A stretch of 64,000 nt of DNA. Source: Spirodela intermedia. Lineage: Eukaryota; Streptophyta; Magnoliopsida; Alismatales; Araceae. Positions within the stretch are counted from its first letter, which is position 1. Every line of letters begins with the position of its first letter. Of this stretch, positions 61,373 to 64,000 are shown in pieces. The notes beneath the pieces were generated by a model that saw only the letters and a program-made list of their open reading frames with translations, did not search any database and was not told the origin of the DNA. The stretch is from assembly GCA_902729315.2 (NCBI GenBank), contig LR746273.1:6406501-6470500 (forward strand), written 5' to 3'. A program made the position numbers and the translations under genes.

Positions 61373-62006
61373 GGGTGGTCACCCCATATCCCGGTCTCCA
61401 CGGCGGCCAGCCCCTCCACTCCAACTCCGGCAACTCCGCAAACAGCACCGCCACCGCTACCCCGCGTCACCATTACCTCCTCGCTATGCCGTACGATAGC
61501 TCCGCCCTGCACCAGCCTATCCCCGTCCCCGGCCTTGTGTCGACGAAGCCGAGGGGTCTCTCGTGGAGGCAGATGGCTCTGTACCATCCAGCAATCTCCT
61601 TTCCGTCGTCCAGCGCCATCTCCCAGCCTGTTGGTCTCCATCAAGCTCCGCTCCGCCGGGTGACAGTTCACCGGAGACCCATCTTCGCCGAATTTCCGCT
61701 CCGCCGGGTGACAGTCGCCGGAGACCCATCTTCGCCGAACTTCCGCTCCGCCGGGTGACAGCCGCCGGCGCCTACCTTCGCCCTCTGGACTTCGCACGGG
61801 AATCCGGAGAGTGCCCTTCGAGGTCGTGGACACCCCTCGGAACCCTCCGAACACCCAGAATTCCGACGATCGCCGTCGCGACGCCTGTGTTCCTGGTTTT
61901 AAACTTATTTAATCTTCAAATTAATGATATTCTTCTTGAATTTCAGTTTTCGAAAAACTTCTTCACTTCATTACGATCCACTGGGCGTTTACAGATCTCG
62001 ATTTAA
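61373..62006 (+). other. GC-rich unrecognised open frame with tandem repeats
   Basis: Just outside the 7SL repeat a plus-strand frame continues to 61758, with segments such as ATATPRHHYLLAMPYD, PIPVPGLVSTKPRGL and WRQMALYHPAISF. It looks more protein-like than its surroundings, but I do not recognise a family and see no start outside the 7SL arm. It could be a fragment of a captured or decayed gene. CTCCGCCGGGTGACAG begins at 61651, 61699 and 61746, giving a 47-48-bp tandem repeat. Confidence 0.35.
61651..61793 (+). repeat. 47-48-bp tandem repeat, about three units
   Basis: CTCCGCCGGGTGACAG starts each unit and GGAGACCCATCTTCGCCGAA occurs inside the first two. The third unit diverges after its first half. 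Confidence 0.85.
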
Positions 62007-62913
62007 TTAATCAATCGAATCGCCTATAATCGCTTACGCAACAATAGCTGGGCGGAACTCTGTTTCTACCCGAATCACTGTTCTTCGGGGAGCTGACATT
62101 CGACTGACGTCAGCACCCGAAATTCCCATTTTCCCTAATTTTTGGGGATCTTTCTATTCCATATATTTTTTTTCTATTTTCCTCTATTTATGATTTAATC
62201 ATCTCATCATTAAAATCCTCTTTCTTTGTTATCTGGAGCTGACGAGAGAATTAAATTTATGAAATTAATTACGGAAAGAGGTCGAGATTCTTTAATTTAT
62301 TTTCATTATTGTTGATTATAAGTGAGAGCAAAGTCCTAGCCCTCCAATGGTTGACCTTTCTGAAAATTTCGTTATCTCCCATTCTATTACTACCACACTT
62401 AACTGTTCTTGATCTACTTTTTTCATTGGGCACTATGTCAATGAAATGACTTTGGTCAACCCTTTGACGTGGCCTTTACTAGCTGCTCGCAATTACAAAT
62501 GGGAGCAAAGTCTTTTTGAGCCAGCTCCTTTTGAGCACGGTCTCAATCTCACAGTGCGCTGAATTCGGGACGACAACAGGCTTTGACGCGAGGAGCCGTT
62601 TAAGTCAGCATGTTGACGTTGGTCAGTACAAGGAGCGCTATACAGCCATTTTTTCTCTGAGTTCGGGTCGGTACCACCCAATGCCTACTACGCCCAGAAT
62701 TAAAAATTTCCTCCCCTAAGTCAAAAGGCCCCTCTATGGTTGACCTTCCAAAAAGTCCATTCCTCAGTCTCTAGACACGGTGGAAGGATCAAAACGCTCT
62801 TTTCATGGAGGATGGGGGGAAGGTGGGAGTTGAGAGAGAGAGAGAGAGAGAGATGGGTATAAAAAAAGAAAAGAAAAGACCCATTTCCGACGGCCTCAAA
62901 CTCCATTTGCCGC

Positions 62914-62948
<35 letters not shown>

Positions 62949-63087
62949 TCTCTCACTCTGTCTCACTCTCTCTCACTCTCAAACAAACAAACAAAAAAGC
63001 CAGTAGAAAGCAGGAGCAGGACTTGAAGGAGTACACGCAAAGAGGACGGATTGCGTGGTAGAAGAAGGAACCCAAGCGAGCGCCAAA
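62007..63087. other. Intergenic region and CAP1 3' flank
   Basis: AT-rich to about 62300. Several GTCAAC/TTGACC W-box cores follow. A (GA)n run at about 62832-62852 and a (CT)n run at about 62915-62945 face each other 60 bp apart in the presumed CAP1 3' UTR and could pair. No gene is supported. Confidence 0.5.
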
Positions 63088-64000
63088 TTACCCGCCGGAA
63101 TGGGAGACGGGGGACGTGGTGAACTGGCCGTCTTTGAAGGCATGGACGAACTGCTGAGGCAGCGAATGCTCCACCTGGGAAAGGGATCGAATCGAAAAAA
63201 TGATAAATAATAAATAAAAAAATATGGGAATTTAGGGTACCACCAGGTGATCGATCATATCTGCAAGCTCTCGGGAGGGGTTGACCTTGATCCATTAAGT
63301 GGGCTTTAAATAATAAATAATAAAATACTTTCGACAAGGGGGTGGACGCATACCCAGTCATCTTCGGAACTCGCACCCGGCACCATTACGTTGACTTCAC
63401 TAGACTTTGCCGTGGTGATCGATGCTCCCAGGGCTTCTTTACCGAGGTACAGCTGGCAGCCCGCAGAGTTGTCCACGGATATTGTCGGCGCTGACCCCTA
63501 GATGTGTCCACAACCCACGATGAGTACTGGGGTAAAAATATCCAAAACTAAACACTTCAAGTCCGGTAATTCGGGTCATGAAGGATTTTCCTTCACGAGA
63601 TTACCGTTTCTGACATAAGTGTTGGATAAGGTAAGAAAAAGTCAACCCAACTTCAGTTGGTACGTTTTATGAAGAACCGCCGCGGGAAAGTCAACCTGTT
63701 GTTTTCCTAGGGATACCTACTCAAATCTTACTCTCTCGTCTTCCCCATGTAGCTTCCATGTCTAATCCATTTCTCTATGTTCTCCTGGTTATGCAGGAAA
63801 ATAGACAGAGTGCAGAGAAGGAAAATGCATGGGGTAAATAGAGAGATAGGAGCGCAGAGATCCCTTCTACTTCCAAAGCGATCCAGTGGGATGGAAACTG
63901 GAGACTATGTTGAGAGAAAAATATATAAAATAAAATAAAATAGGGAGCTGCGATTTTCTATAATAGCAATATTCGAACAAATGCTCTCATATAATACCTG
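63088..64000 (-). CDS. CAP1: Cyclase-associated protein CAP1, 3' end (partial)
   Basis: CAP binds actin monomers and recharges them with ATP during filament turnover. Only the C-terminus is in the window. The last exon, 63174-63088, encodes VEHSLPQQFVHAFKDGQF and ends PVSHSGG-stop. The previous exon, 63497-63354 (48 codons), encodes GSAPTISVDNSAGCQLYLGK, then ITTAKSSEVNVMVPG and SSEDDW. These are the beta-helical C-CAP landmarks of plant CAP. At the window edge 64000-63998 reads CAG followed by GTATT, matching a donor that would supply the Gln of the family's QCQG motif in phase 0. The rest of the gene lies beyond 64000. The intact exon here is the source of the damaged copy at 60670-60974. 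Confidence 0.92.

Noticed and set aside
60150-61758. Mirror-image open frames in the two arms (for example MPSTLGSIRPTS...)
   Set aside because: They lie antisense to the 7SL RNA genes and exist in both arms only because the arms are inverted copies. There is no evidence of translation.
63254-63297. Coding-like minus-strand segment VNPSRELADMIDHL directly ahead of the last CAP1 exon
   Set aside because: It could be translated in frame, but plant CAP proteins join ...DW directly to VEH..., and both splice sites (63353 donor, 63175 acceptor) are good. The segment is intronic.

Overview
The window is plant nuclear DNA, almost certainly from a flowering plant. Every recognised protein belongs to a plant family (JAC1, GBF bZIP, RRA arabinosyltransferase, IDD zinc finger, IRE-type AGC kinase). 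Genes are split by many short GT-AG introns, long (CT)n/(GA)n microsatellites are common, and plant promoter motifs (GGCCCA site II, telobox, plant snRNA-type USE) are present. First exons are often GC-rich, which weakly suggests a monocot-like GC gradient, but I cannot name the species. Exon models were built by hand from splice sites, reading phase and family similarity recalled from memory. No alignment was run.

Layout. 1-2356: decayed Ty1/copia retrotransposon. 2706-8749 (-): JAC1, an auxilin-like J-domain protein. 10292-13008 (+): G-box-binding bZIP factor. 13677-15838 (-): GT77 arabinosyltransferase of the RRA type. 16796-19514 (-): PP2C phosphatase. 21214-23237 (-): INDETERMINATE DOMAIN zinc finger. 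24682-32793 (-): a 16-exon GH123/DUF4091-type protein. 34658-40692 (-): splicing factor U2AF large subunit. 41798-49945 (-): IRE-type AGC kinase, 18 exons. 50621-54861 (-): claspin/Mrc1-like checkpoint protein. 57184-59388 (-): ANP32-related leucine-rich acidic nuclear protein. 63088 to the window end (-): 3' end of cyclase-associated protein CAP1.

Two RNA loci lie among the protein genes. Around 55140-56428 a promoter rich in GGCCCA boxes with a telobox precedes a transcript region without a convincing protein. That region holds a box C/D snoRNA (56356-56428) whose guide matches the 5' end of 25S rRNA. At 60272-61372 a near-perfect inverted repeat (398-bp arms, 305-bp loop) is two convergent 7SL (SRP) RNA genes, each with its own USE, TATA-like box and T6 terminator. 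The loop between them is a decayed copy of the penultimate CAP1 exon and intron, whose intact source lies 2.5 kb away. This is the most unusual structure in the window.

The protein genes are unrelated housekeeping and regulatory loci with no operon-like logic. Most are on the minus strand, and JAC1 and the bZIP gene are divergent and share an upstream region.
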